Shown: positions 1 to 8,804, counted from the stretch's first letter. The stretch: 64,000 nucleotides of DNA from Bacteroidota bacterium (GCA_018266735.1 JAFDZT010000004.1:654094-718093); one strand, 5' to 3'. The notes: a model not told the origin generated them from the letters alone. Program-made: numbers and translations.

Positions 1-491
1 TAGATGTAGACGATGGCCACCTGCAGTTTGAACACATCCACCATCCAGCGAGGAACACGGTCAACGCGCAGTGATGGCTTGCGTAGCACATCCACGCTGA
101 ACGCACGATGTGCCGGCATCATGGCAAGCAAGGTCGCAACAACGATGATGAAGTAGTAGTGGTTCAGGTAGTAGGCCTTGTCGAACAGGAAGACCCACGT
201 GAACAGCACGACGAAGAGTATGGATGTAATGCGAAACCAGGCACCAAGGACGATGCCAAGAGCGGCAAGGGCCATGACGACGAAAAGGGCATCCAGCCAC
301 GGTTGCGGCGGGATGGGCACCCAGTCGAATCCGTCATACGAGAAGTGCATGACGGGACGGACGTAGTGATCGTCCACCCAACCGAGCACCATGAAGCGGA
401 TCGTACTGAGCAGGCCGACAAGGCCAACGAGAATGCGAAGAACGACAAGTGGAAGGATCGATGCTGTGGATGTGATGTAGCGACGCAGCAT
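1..491 (-). CDS. HTTM-domain membrane protein (3' part outside window)
   Basis: The first 163 residues of a membrane protein that runs off the left edge. It starts at ATG 491-489, overlapping the imelysin stop (TGATG), so it is translated third in the operon. Several hydrophobic segments are visible, and about residues 115-122 carry the stretch YLNHYYFI, typical of the HTTM domain of vitamin K-dependent gamma-carboxylase-like proteins. In bacteria HTTM proteins often sit next to imelysin and DUF4856 genes, as here, and are thought to belong to an inner-membrane step of metal uptake. Known: family and gene neighbourhood. Inferred: a role in iron handling. Whether a C-terminal carboxylase-like part exists cannot be seen. 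Confidence 0.75.
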   Translation of the reverse strand, partial: MLRRYITSTASILPLVVLRILVGLVGLLSTIRFMVLGWVDDHYVRPVMHFSYDGFDWVPIPPQPWLDALFVVMALAALGIVLGAWFRITSILFVVLFTWVFLFDKAYYLNHYYFIIVVATLLAMMPAHRAFSVDVLRKPSLRVDRVPRWMVDVFKLQVAIVYI

Positions 492-1576
492 CAGTCGCCG
501 TCTCCGCTCGAATACGTGATGGCAATGCCAAGTCGTGAACTCATCTCGCTCTTGAAGAAGCGCGTGAGCTTTTGAAGTTCGGTATAGACCTTACTTGCTG
601 GTGTTGGTGCAGAAACGATCTGTGTAGCGAGCGATGGTTGCATCGGGAATGCGTCCAGGGCACGTTTCACTGAATCGATCTGATCTTCTGTCCGAGTTTT
701 CAGGTCTGCACCACCCGGCACCGCGTCCAGGTAGGTTCGAAAGCACTCCCATGTTCGAACCACACCACCGAAGTGGATCTTCGTTGCTGCGATGGACTGG
801 TTCTCGTACTCAGTGGAAAGGCTTGCATAATAGCATTCGACCTTGGTTGGCTCTGGTCCGCTCTGTCCAGGACTCATTCCAAGCGGAATGCCCCATTTGA
901 AGTTCTTGATGTTCTCGTACGACTTGTTGAATTCGTTGAAGACCAACGATGTCGAGCTCCCGATAGCCGTACCATTGTTCGCGATGAATGAGCCGCGATA
1001 CGGGCCGGTCCAGGCAGCATGTACTTGTCCAACTCGTTGCTTGATATCTCGAATGATCGCCCGGAGATAGGCACCGCGGTTCGGCTGCTGTCGAAATCCT
1101 GTTGCGACATCCGTGCTGTCACCGGTCGTTCCGAACAACAGATACTCCACCCCGTAGATTCCTCTCGAGTCACGATCGTAATTGGCCGTCGAGGTGTCGG
1201 CGGAGCTGATCTTTGACTCCATCTTGGACGCGTTCACTGGGAATGTCCCGATGCTCACCCCAAGATTACCGGTTGCAGATTCAGCAGGACCGAAATCATA
1301 CATCTGGACAAGACTCCACGCGTAGTGCAGCTGCACCCATTGGTAACGGGCAGCGAGAACTGCCGTTGGTGTCGGGTCAGCGAGCAACTCCTCACACTCC
1401 GTTGAACACACTTCGATCCGCGCCATCAAGGTCGTGTAACCAGGTATGATCAGATTATCCGCAAGACGCGTCAGCATCGCCTTCCGGTCGAATGTGTCCC
1501 CAGGACTCTGCGTCCCCGAGTCATTGCATCCAACGACGGAAGCGAGTACAACCAATGTGAGCAGTAGGTGCTTCAT
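491..1576 (-). CDS. imelysin-family (peptidase M75-like) lipoprotein
   Basis: 361 residues with a lipoprotein signal (lipobox VVGC, Cys17), so it is probably anchored in the envelope. The body matches the imelysin/IrpA-EfeO fold: the stretch around residues 78-96 and RGIYGVEYLLFG around 138-149. The family's GxHxxE signature reads GIYGVE at 139-144, with Tyr instead of His. Imelysins are periplasmic or outer-membrane iron-uptake proteins rather than proven peptidases. I chose ATG 1576: a GTG at 1588 is in frame but lies in a tandem repeat, and the signal peptide fits the ATG. It follows the DUF4856 gene and overlaps the HTTM gene by one base. Metal specificity is not proven. Confidence 0.82.
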   Translation of the reverse strand: MKHLLLTLVVLASVVGCNDSGTQSPGDTFDRKAMLTRLADNLIIPGYTTLMARIEVCSTECEELLADPTPTAVLAARYQWVQLHYAWSLVQMYDFGPAESATGNLGVSIGTFPVNASKMESKISSADTSTANYDRDSRGIYGVEYLLFGTTGDSTDVATGFRQQPNRGAYLRAIIRDIKQRVGQVHAAWTGPYRGSFIANNGTAIGSSTSLVFNEFNKSYENIKNFKWGIPLGMSPGQSGPEPTKVECYYASLSTEYENQSIAATKIHFGGVVRTWECFRTYLDAVPGGADLKTRTEDQIDSVKRALDAFPMQPSLATQIVSAPTPASKVYTELQKLTRFFKSEMSSRLGIAITYSSGDGD

Positions 1577-1584
1577 CTTGTCTT

Positions 1585-1627
1585 TCACTAGTCACTTGTC
1601 ACTTGTCACTCGTCACTTGTCACTTGC
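1585..1627. repeat. heptamer tandem repeat (TCACTTG/TCACTCG units)
   Basis: About six units of 7 bp, variants of TCACTTG, lie between the DUF4856 and imelysin genes. The repeat supplies the DUF4856 stop codon (1620-1622) and reaches the region just upstream of the imelysin start. A longer array of the same unit is at 27029-27094. Confidence 0.85.
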
Positions 1628-2753
1628 GACTTTGCTGCGAAATCCAATTCACTTTACAATCATTTACGTCCGCCGCTGACAATCCATAGACCGCAGCGAT
1701 CTTGGAAACCGCACCGGTGCTTGCATCCAGCTTGGCAAGCGCAGATGGGTCCTTCAGGAAGAGATAGCAGGTAGGTGTTCCGCCCCAAGGTGCAAGAGCC
1801 AGCGTGCAGATCTCGTCGATCTGTGCCGTGGTGATGCGGCGCTCGGAAGGATGCATGGCGCGCAGACCGTAGAGGAAGCCGATCGCTTCCGAATAGTCAT
1901 GCATAGCGTCAGCACGTCCTTCATCGTCCGTGGCTTTGTTCATTTCGTCGATGGCCTCGAGGAAGTAGCTGATCACCGTCCGCGCGATCCCTTCTTCCAC
2001 GGCGACGCGCCACTGCTGTTCGGCGTTCACACTGTCGGTGCGTGTTGCTGCGCCGCCCTTGCCGATCTCTTGCAATCGAAGGATGGCAGACTTGATAAGA
2101 CCGTACGGACCGGCACCGTCGTTCTTATCACGACGTGCGATGTACTTCATCAAGCCGCGGTCACGATAGGCATTCGATGTATCGTCGGTGTTGGCGAACA
2201 TGGGATGTCCACCCAACGATGCCACGATGCGCTGCAAACGTGTGCGTGGTTCGGGCGTTGCGATGTTGGCATCAGCGCGAGCGCCATTGTACAGTGCCGC
2301 CACCTGGAGCGACTTCGCGATCACCTCTGCAAGCTCGAGTCCGTACTTATCGAGCAACACATCGTGATACACGCCACCGTTTCCGTTCGGTGTGGTGGCA
2401 GGGTCGAACGTCCGTCCGGCAATGAAGAGCAGAACGGTGTGGAGCGAATCGATGTAGGAGACGAAGGGCGGAATGGTCCGCTGCTGCAACGTCGACGAGG
2501 GACTCCAGAATGCTCGAAGCTGCGTGGCATTCAACTGTATACCCGGCGCATTCGCCTGCTTGATCGTCGCAATATGTGCGTCGAGCATCGATACCGTTGC
2601 CCGCTGCGTCATGGCTGCCGATGAATAATCCGTGGAATCCAGCGTGGCCGGCGTCGAAGGTCCGGTCCCACCATCATTTCCACAGCTCATTACTCCGACA
2701 CACACCGCAATGGCGGCCGCAATCTTCCCGATCTGCTGAAAACGTGACATCAT
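1620..2753 (-). CDS. DUF4856-family lipoprotein
   Basis: 377 residues with signal peptide and lipobox VMSC (Cys24), followed by a Gly/Thr/Ser-rich linker. The helical body, beginning near DYSSAAMTQRATVSMLD, resembles the DUF4856 family, which in Bacteroidota is encoded beside imelysin and HTTM genes. The biochemical function is unknown. A good ribosome-binding site (AAGGAG) stands before a double ATG at 2753-2748. It is first in the operon and lies directly downstream of a promoter overlapped by a 21-bp palindrome, so it is probably metal-regulated. Family assignment is from memory of the sequence pattern; the iron role is inferred from neighbours. Confidence 0.75.
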   Translation of the reverse strand: MMSRFQQIGKIAAAIAVCVGVMSCGNDGGTGPSTPATLDSTDYSSAAMTQRATVSMLDAHIATIKQANAPGIQLNATQLRAFWSPSSTLQQRTIPPFVSYIDSLHTVLLFIAGRTFDPATTPNGNGGVYHDVLLDKYGLELAEVIAKSLQVAALYNGARADANIATPEPRTRLQRIVASLGGHPMFANTDDTSNAYRDRGLMKYIARRDKNDGAGPYGLIKSAILRLQEIGKGGAATRTDSVNAEQQWRVAVEEGIARTVISYFLEAIDEMNKATDDEGRADAMHDYSEAIGFLYGLRAMHPSERRITTAQIDEICTLALAPWGGTPTCYLFLKDPSALAKLDASTGAVSKIAAVYGLSAADVNDCKVNWISQQSRK

Positions 2754-2765
2754 TTCGCTTCTCCT

Positions 2766-2788
2766 TATTTGGACTTAGTCCAAATATA
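2766..2788 (-). promoter_or_regulatory. promoter with overlapping palindromic operator
   Basis: Arms TATTTGGACT and AGTCCAAATA flank a single T at 2776: a perfect 10-bp inverted repeat. On the minus strand the same bases give a Bacteroidota -7 element TATATTTG (2788-2781), and a Shine-Dalgarno follows before ATG 2753. A protein bound here would block the polymerase. The shape, a short A/T-rich palindrome before an iron-type operon, suggests a DtxR/MntR-like metal repressor site; the regulator is inferred. Confidence 0.7.
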
Positions 2789-2830
2789 AGGAAGGGATCT
2801 GAAATTGCAAGTTCTTCCGTAGTATCGATC

Positions 2831-3319
2831 ATGATCGTCCTCATCTCGGGGCTACCAGCCACCGGCAAGACAACATTGGCACAGACCATTTCCCAACAGC
2901 GAGCTTGGCCTGTGCTAGGGAAGGATATGGTCAAAGAGGAGCTTGCCGCTCACATCGCGGTCCATGATCGTTTGGATTCGAGGCGTTTGGGGATCCTCGC
3001 AGAGGAGATCTTGCTCCGCGTGGCGACAGTATATGCTGAACAAGGACTGAATTGCATCATTGAGTCGACGTTCCGCCCCGAGTTCATACACGATCACCTT
3101 TCCCGCCTTGCCTCCCTCACTGCCCTATCCGTGATCGTCGTTCAATGTGAACGCGAAACGATGCTTGCGCGTTTTGTTGCCCGAGAGACGCGCGACCGCG
3201 TGCACTACGACGTCGATGTCCTTGATGAGCTTCGTTCTATGAACGAGATCAGCGTTGAACTCTTCAAAGCTTACACGGAAGATGTGACCATCAAGAACAC
3301 GAGTACAGCTGAGGTATAG
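2831..3319 (+). CDS. AAA-family P-loop kinase (zeta-toxin/phosphotransferase-like)
   Basis: 162 residues. The Walker A motif GLPATGKTT is at residues 7-15, followed by a LGKD segment near 33-36 and IIESTFRP near 79-86, the usual pattern of small ATP-dependent kinases such as chloramphenicol phosphotransferase and zeta-toxin relatives. The substrate cannot be told. ATG 2831 was chosen because Walker A then lies right at the N-terminus; the frame is open upstream but unsupported. It is a single gene, divergent from the DUF4856 operon and convergent with the TonB receptor gene, with no antitoxin-like partner beside it. Confidence 0.72.
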   Translation: MIVLISGLPATGKTTLAQTISQQRAWPVLGKDMVKEELAAHIAVHDRLDSRRLGILAEEILLRVATVYAEQGLNCIIESTFRPEFIHDHLSRLASLTALSVIVVQCERETMLARFVARETRDRVHYDVDVLDELRSMNEISVELFKAYTEDVTIKNTSTAEV

Positions 3320-3352
3320 AAAACCCCGGCCTCCATTGGAGCAAGACCGGGG
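3318..3352 (-). terminator. rho-independent terminator of the TonB-receptor operon
   Basis: On the minus strand a stem CCCCGG/CCGGGG (3352-3347 with 3329-3324) is followed by TTTT. It lies about 30 bases after the receptor stop at 3383 and just after the stop of the convergent kinase gene. Confidence 0.75.
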
Positions 3353-3382
3353 CCACTGTAATGAGGAGATGCCGACGAGTTG

Positions 3383-5902
3383 TTAGTTGATGGTGTACGA
3401 AGCGCTCAGGTAGGCGAGACGTGGGATGTTCGAACCGCCATAGATCTCGTAGTGACGGAAGTCGAAGACGTTGGTGATGGCGAGGCCGACGTGGAGATCG
3501 TCCATCACCTGGAGTCCGGCGTTGAGGTTGAACACGTTATAGGTTGGCACATAGCCCTTGAAGTCGCCGGCCAACCAGTTGAAGCCATCCACCCAGCGCC
3601 ACATCACCGATACGTCCCACGAGCCCGGCACGGCATACGATGCACCGATGTTCACGCGGTTAGGAGAAGTGTTCGGCGATAGAAGCATATCACCCGATTG
3701 CAGGAATGGATTCGTGGTCTTTGCATCGATGAGATTGGCGTGATAGTAGGCGTAGTTCGCATTGACCTTCAAACGCTCACTGACAAGGAACTCGGCACCG
3801 ATCTCCACTCCGTATTGCTCGACAAGACCAAGGTTGGTGTTCGACACAATGAAGGCCGCATTGTTGTTGTACGTGGTGAAGCGCGCTCGGTCTTGTTCTT
3901 GCAGGGCCTTGTAGACCATGGAGTCGACGAGTCCTTGATACTGCTTGAGGTTGTCCGGTAGTCGCGAGTTCGAATTCCACGTAGTGTAGTTCGCATTCAC
4001 ACCGGGCAAGAAGCCCGAGATGAAGTTGCGCATTCGGTTGTAATAAGCGTCCACGGTCAAGAAGAGCTTCGTGCCGATCACACCTTTATAACCGAACTCA
4101 TAGCCGATGTTCTCTTCCACGTTGAGGTCTGGATTCCCAACACCAAGAGCGATCGGCTGGATGGCCTGCGGATTCGTCGGTGATGTGATGGTGGTGTCGT
4201 ACAGACCAAGGTCGACGTTCTGCGACGTGCCTGTGAGCTTCGACAGTGTGTCGTTCACACTTGCCTGCACCGGACGGAAGTTGACCGGACGTCCTTGCGC
4301 CGTGAGCGCCGGACGGAATCCGTACCGACGGTACAACTCCGAGAAGTTGGCGCGCTGGAAGGAACGTCCCGCCGTAACACGGAACTGCTGTCCGGCAATG
4401 GGCGAGAAGACCACGGCAAGACGTGGCGAGAACTGCTGCGGATAGATACTTGCATTGTCGTAGCGAGCCGATCCAACGAACGACCACTGATCTGATGGCT
4501 TGAATTGAAGTTGTCCGTACACACCACCAATGTTGGCCGTGATCGGATCGTTCGGATAGAACACCGTTCCGTTGGAACCAATGGACATGTGTTGCAACTG
4601 CGTACCAAGCGTATAGGTGATGGTCTCGCCCGCCGTGTTGTTGTACTGCGCATCAAGATCCACATCATACGAATCGTCAAGGATGATGGTGCCCGGAGGG
4701 GCGGCAAGGATGCGCATGGTGTCGATCGTGCGACGTGCGTTGTAGACCGTCTGCACGTGGAAGTGCGTGTCGTGATAGGCTAGTCGTGCAAACGGTTTCT
4801 CGGATTTCGGAACGTGGATACGACCCGATCCCGCCAGCATGATCTCGTTTCCGAATTGCGAATAGCCGAACTCTCCGAGGATCGTTTGGGTTGGACTCAA
4901 ACTGTAGTCCATACGCACGGTACCATACGTTGCAAAGGTCTCGCGATCTTCCGCCGTGATCTTGTTCAACTCGCGTGCTGCCGGCCACAACGATGGATAC
5001 TCGGCCACCATCGATGCACTGTCCGTGCGGTTCTGTGCAAGGTTGAGCGATTGGGAGTGACCGAAGGTGACCTTATACGCAAGGTCACCCAAGACACCTG
5101 CATGACGTGCATCGGCGCGGAAGGTCTTGTAGTCACCACCAAGCAACGTGACCTTTGTTCCCTGCGATTCGCGTGGCGACAGCGTGGTCATGTTCAACAC
5201 ACCGTTGAAGGCGTTGGCGCCATACAGTGCTGCGGCCGGACCTCGAACAAGTTCGATACTGGCGAACTCATCGAGCGGCATGGCGAAGGAGTTCCATTCC
5301 GTTGCGCCGATCTGTTGCAGCGACACATCACGTCCGTCAACCAACACGAGCAACCGTCGATTCGTGCTGTTGTTGAATCCGCGCGTGTTCACGTTGAAGT
5401 CCGTAGCACCGTTCTGCACAACGTCCACTCCCGTCATCCCTTCAAGCGCTCGACCGAGCTGATTGCCGCGCGAGGCGCGCTGGATCTCGATCGGCGTCAT
5501 CACGGTAACGGCTGCCGGTGTTTCGGTGACCTTCTCGGCACGCTTGCTAGCACCGTAGACCACCACAGCATCGAACGTGTTCTCGGTGATGGCCATGTCG
5601 ACGTTCACCGTCACTGGATCTGTGCCATTGGTCTTCACACTGATCGTGGTATCACGCAGTGCCACACTGTGCAATGAGATCGCATGCGTTCCTGCATCGA
5701 TGCCCTTGAGCGTGAACTGACCTTTGCCATTCGTAAAGGCCACCTTCTTCGTTGCGGAATCAAGCACACGCACACCTCGTGCAGGCTCCTTCCCTTCTCC
5801 AAAACGGATCGTTCCGGTGATCACTCCATCCGACGCCAACAACGGCGTTGCGAATGCAAGTGCGCACAGGCCCCCCAACCCAAGTCGTACGACATGGTTC
5901 AT
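3383..5902 (-). CDS. TonB-dependent outer-membrane receptor
   Basis: 839 residues: signal peptide, a carboxypeptidase-regulatory-like domain (about 30-110), a plug domain (about 120-235, with RRLLVLVDGRDV and VRGPAAALYGANAFNGV), then a beta-barrel ending in the aromatic-rich strand SASYTIN. It would import a scarce ligand across the outer membrane using TonB energy. The ligand is not evident; no SusD partner is present. Start ATG 5902 is preceded by GGAG at 6 bases, whereas an in-frame TTG at 5914 has no such support. It is the last gene of a run MFS, CMD, CMD, CMD, receptor, 35 bases after the third CMD gene, and ends at a hairpin terminator. Confidence 0.9.
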   Translation of the reverse strand: MNHVVRLGLGGLCALAFATPLLASDGVITGTIRFGEGKEPARGVRVLDSATKKVAFTNGKGQFTLKGIDAGTHAISLHSVALRDTTISVKTNGTDPVTVNVDMAITENTFDAVVVYGASKRAEKVTETPAAVTVMTPIEIQRASRGNQLGRALEGMTGVDVVQNGATDFNVNTRGFNNSTNRRLLVLVDGRDVSLQQIGATEWNSFAMPLDEFASIELVRGPAAALYGANAFNGVLNMTTLSPRESQGTKVTLLGGDYKTFRADARHAGVLGDLAYKVTFGHSQSLNLAQNRTDSASMVAEYPSLWPAARELNKITAEDRETFATYGTVRMDYSLSPTQTILGEFGYSQFGNEIMLAGSGRIHVPKSEKPFARLAYHDTHFHVQTVYNARRTIDTMRILAAPPGTIILDDSYDVDLDAQYNNTAGETITYTLGTQLQHMSIGSNGTVFYPNDPITANIGGVYGQLQFKPSDQWSFVGSARYDNASIYPQQFSPRLAVVFSPIAGQQFRVTAGRSFQRANFSELYRRYGFRPALTAQGRPVNFRPVQASVNDTLSKLTGTSQNVDLGLYDTTITSPTNPQAIQPIALGVGNPDLNVEENIGYEFGYKGVIGTKLFLTVDAYYNRMRNFISGFLPGVNANYTTWNSNSRLPDNLKQYQGLVDSMVYKALQEQDRARFTTYNNNAAFIVSNTNLGLVEQYGVEIGAEFLVSERLKVNANYAYYHANLIDAKTTNPFLQSGDMLLSPNTSPNRVNIGASYAVPGSWDVSVMWRWVDGFNWLAGDFKGYVPTYNVFNLNAGLQVMDDLHVGLAITNVFDFRHYEIYGGSNIPRLAYLSASYTIN

Positions 5903-5937
5903 GAACATCTCCAATGGTTACCAACAATGAGAGTGAA

Positions 5938-6489
5938 TTACGTGATGCCGACGCGATACCCCTGTGCTGCTCGACGTGCCCCCAGTTCATCGTACACGGC
6001 GGGATCATCCGGAGTGTACGTTGCCAGACCATCGACATAGCGATTGAACATGCAGAATGATGCGCCGATAAGAATGGCGTCGTGGATCTCGAGATCAGTT
6101 GCACCAACAGACCGTGCATGCGCAACGGCCTCGGGCGTTACTTCCTTGCCGCCTTTCCGCACTTGCAGTGCCAAGACGAGCAGGGCATTGAGTTTGTCAG
6201 AAACAGGAGCATGCAGTGGATCTCGGAGCACCGACTCAACAAGATCTCGAGCGCCTTCAACTGCATGGAGTTGGTGAACGGCGATCGACGCATGGATGGT
6301 CGAACAATACACACATTCGTTCGCCCGCGACACTGCGGCTCCTATCATTTCTCGCTCACCGGCAGAGAGCGTATGCTCGTCGTGCAACAACACACTTACC
6401 AGCTCATTCATGTGCTGTGCCGTGTCGGGCCGATACAACATCGGTCCACGAATGCCCGGCACGCCTTCGGGAAGATCAATGTGAGGCAT
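5938..6489 (-). CDS. carboxymuconolactone decarboxylase/AhpD-like protein (copy 3)
   Basis: 183 residues of the peroxidase-related CMD/AhpD fold, with the redox signature CVYCSTIH (CxxCxxxH) preceded by the acidic helix LSAGEREMIGAAVSRANE and followed by FNRYVDGLA. AhpD-like proteins use the CxxC pair for peroxide or thiol chemistry. ATG 6489 was chosen by alignment with its two paralogues and an AAGGGA site 7 bases upstream. It overlaps the end of copy 2 by 14 bases. The real substrate is unknown. Confidence 0.85.
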   Translation of the reverse strand: MPHIDLPEGVPGIRGPMLYRPDTAQHMNELVSVLLHDEHTLSAGEREMIGAAVSRANECVYCSTIHASIAVHQLHAVEGARDLVESVLRDPLHAPVSDKLNALLVLALQVRKGGKEVTPEAVAHARSVGATDLEIHDAILIGASFCMFNRYVDGLATYTPDDPAVYDELGARRAAQGYRVGIT

Positions 6490-7030
6490 TGGGAAGTCCC
6501 TTTCGCTCATAGCCATTCGTGGTAAGTCGATCGGCCAGTTTCTCGTAGTAGTCCATGCTCGGCGGATAGTCGGATGCAAGTCCATCAACGTATCGATTGT
6601 ACAAACAGAAGAGCGATGCGATGAGCACCGTGTCGTGGATCTCCACGTCGGTGGCACCGGCCTTGCGTGCCGCTACCACCATGTCCGCTGTGATGCCTTG
6701 CACATTGCGTTGCAGTGCACGCGCCATGATCAGAAGATGACGGACCTTGTCGGAGACGGGCGCCGTGGTCGGATCCCACACAATGGCATCCACTTCGTCG
6801 CGCGTCCATCCGTACCGTGCCGCTGTTGCAGCATGCGCATTCGTGCAGAACGTGCAGGCGTTGCCCGCGGAGACGATCGTGGCGATCAGCTCACGCTCTC
6901 CCTCGGTGAGCGTGTTGGGTCCACGCAAGATGAACTGCGTGAGATCGCGGATCGGCGCCGACGTGTCGAGTCGTGATTCCAACAATCCGGTGATGCCCGG
7001 CAGTCCCGACGGAACAGTGATGTGTGCCAT
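6476..7030 (-). CDS. carboxymuconolactone decarboxylase/AhpD-like protein (copy 2)
   Basis: 184 residues, same fold: LTEGERELIATIVSAGN, then CTFCTNAH (CxxCxxxH), the GATDVEIHDTVLIA helix and YNRYVDGLAS. Start ATG 7030 lies two bases after the end of copy 1, and its 3' end overlaps copy 3, so the three are certainly co-translated. Divergence among the copies is large enough for an old duplication with possibly different substrates. Confidence 0.85.
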   Translation of the reverse strand: MAHITVPSGLPGITGLLESRLDTSAPIRDLTQFILRGPNTLTEGERELIATIVSAGNACTFCTNAHAATAARYGWTRDEVDAIVWDPTTAPVSDKVRHLLIMARALQRNVQGITADMVVAARKAGATDVEIHDTVLIASLFCLYNRYVDGLASDYPPSMDYYEKLADRLTTNGYERKGLPNASH

Positions 7031-7032
7031 GA

Positions 7033-7566
7033 TCAGCCTCCGTACCCTTGCTCGGCCATGCGCTTGCCCATGGGCACGTATGCTTCCGGATCAGTAGGGG
7101 TCAGGGCGGCAAGGCCATCCACATATCGGTTGTACATGCAGAAGGCCGCCGCGATGAGCACCGTATCGTGAATGTCGCGATCGACGGCACCCGCATCACG
7201 CGCCGCTTGCACGTCGGCATCGGTGACGATCCGTCCACCTTGCCGAACCTTCTCGGCAATGGGAAGCAACGCACGCATCTTGGCGGACAGACGGTCGGTG
7301 TTGTTGTGATAGACCACATCGTCCACGATGGATGCATCGGCACCGTATTGATGGCGCGCCGCGGCGGCATGACTCATCGTGCAGAACGTGCACTTGTTGC
7401 CATGCGACACGAAGGTGGCAAGCAACTCGCGCTCGGCCTTGGTCAGTGGACTCTCTCCATGCAACAGCGCATGGGCCAGTCGACTGAGTGGTGCCCCGGT
7501 CTCGGGTCGGTAGTTGAACAGACTTCGAATGCCTGGTGTTGCGGGATCGACGGGAATGTGGGCCAT
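7033..7566 (-). CDS. carboxymuconolactone decarboxylase/AhpD-like protein (copy 1)
   Basis: 177 residues, first of the three tandem paralogues. LTKAERELLATFVSHGN is followed by CTFCTMSH (CxxCxxxH) and YNRYVDGLAAL. All three keep both cysteines and the histidine, so a redox role is plausible. It follows the MFS gene by 20 bases. Likely cytoplasmic: no signal peptide. Confidence 0.85.
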   Translation of the reverse strand: MAHIPVDPATPGIRSLFNYRPETGAPLSRLAHALLHGESPLTKAERELLATFVSHGNKCTFCTMSHAAAARHQYGADASIVDDVVYHNNTDRLSAKMRALLPIAEKVRQGGRIVTDADVQAARDAGAVDRDIHDTVLIAAAFCMYNRYVDGLAALTPTDPEAYVPMGKRMAEQGYGG

Positions 7567-7586
7567 AATGATCGTACGGTGTTGTG

Positions 7587-8804
7587 TTATGTGAGAACGG
7601 GTGTCGAGAGAGGTTTCGGTTCATGCGCAAAGCGCGTCACCACAAGGCCGACGAGCAATGGCAGTGTGAAGACGAGCAGCGCTTCGCGGTATCCGCCAAA
7701 GGCGGCCACGAGCACGCCGATGTTGAGCACTGCACCGGCCGTGAGAATGCGCCCGATGTTGAAGCAGATACCCACCGACGTCGCACGAATGTGATGCGCA
7801 AAGAGCTCAGGGATGTACAAGGCCATCAGTCCTTGCGCCATGCCGAAGAAGATGGCGAGCACGGCAATGCTCACCGTCATCATCGTTGCCGAGGGGACAT
7901 CGGTGGTGTATAACGGAAGACTTGCGATGATGGCGCCGACGTAACACACGACGATGGTGCGCACACGACCGATGCGCATGGCAAGCGGACCCGAGAGCAA
8001 GCTCCCCACAATGCCACCCAAGCCGAGAGCGATCATGATCTTTCCACGCAGTCCCATACCGCCGTCCACGCCCGGATGCAAGGCCGTTGCCCAGCTGGGA
8101 AGCCATGAGAAGGCAGCCCACAGACAGATGAGGATGCAACCAAAGAGCGTTGAACCGATGATGAGCTCGCGACGTTGCGTTCGAAGGTCACGCACAAGCG
8201 CACCAAACGACGGCTCGACATCGGCATCAAGACGTGCCGCAACAGATCTCTTACCGGCGAGCATGAAGAGCGGCACGAGCACGACGGAGCCGGTGATCGC
8301 ATATGCAACGGTTTGCCATTCCGCGATCTTGGTCTGCGCGATACCGGTGGCAATGATGCCAACAGCATACGAGTTCGCAAGCACTCCCATGAGCCATGGT
8401 CGCCGCGCGTCGGAGAGCACCTCGGCCGCAAGAGTTGTCGACAACACCATCACGGATCCGACTCCGATGCCTGTGATGAAGCGAAGTGCATAGGCGAGCA
8501 TCGCAGTTGTGACCGACGGCAACAAGGCAGTGGCCACGCAAGCAAGGAGCAGACTCGCTGCCAGCGTGATGGATCGCCCGCGTCGGTCAGCAACGGCACC
8601 AAGGAGAATGCCTCCTGTAACCCAACCGAGAAGAAATGCGGCTTGCAGGAAAGAGCCTACGTGTCCGACCGTGGCCACATCTGTCGTGCCGGTGTATGTT
8701 TGCACGACCGACGGGAGGTACAACGGCACGAGCGTGGCAACGCTTCCGGAGGCAAGTCCGGATAGCCAGCAGAGCACAAAGATCGATGTCGGGCGTTTGA
8801 ACAT
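7587..8804 (-). CDS. MFS transporter (first of two paralogues)
   Basis: 405 residues with about 12 hydrophobic segments. The loop 2-3 motif GAVADRRGRS near residue 70 is the MFS signature. The sequence resembles the aromatic-acid/metabolite porter branch. It is clearly paralogous to the MFS protein at 13264-14475 (shared patterns around LYLPS and GSF..AAFL.GW..GGI). First gene of the operon with three CMD proteins and a TonB receptor, so it may move the receptor's ligand, or a product of it, across the inner membrane (inference). Confidence 0.85.
   Translation of the reverse strand: MFKRPTSIFVLCWLSGLASGSVATLVPLYLPSVVQTYTGTTDVATVGHVGSFLQAAFLLGWVTGGILLGAVADRRGRSITLAASLLLACVATALLPSVTTAMLAYALRFITGIGVGSVMVLSTTLAAEVLSDARRPWLMGVLANSYAVGIIATGIAQTKIAEWQTVAYAITGSVVLVPLFMLAGKRSVAARLDADVEPSFGALVRDLRTQRRELIIGSTLFGCILICLWAAFSWLPSWATALHPGVDGGMGLRGKIMIALGLGGIVGSLLSGPLAMRIGRVRTIVVCYVGAIIASLPLYTTDVPSATMMTVSIAVLAIFFGMAQGLMALYIPELFAHHIRATSVGICFNIGRILTAGAVLNIGVLVAAFGGYREALLVFTLPLLVGLVVTRFAHEPKPLSTPVLT

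Noticed and set aside
1851-2624. 257-codon plus-strand frame opposite the DUF4856 gene
   Set aside because: Composition typical of an antisense shadow; no recognisable motif or ribosome-binding site.
2831-3319. Zeta toxin of a toxin-antitoxin pair
   Set aside because: Walker A fits, but no small antitoxin gene overlaps or precedes it, so only a generic kinase is called.
4814-5677. 287-codon plus-strand frame opposite the TonB receptor
   Set aside because: The receptor has plug and barrel motifs on the minus strand; this frame has none.
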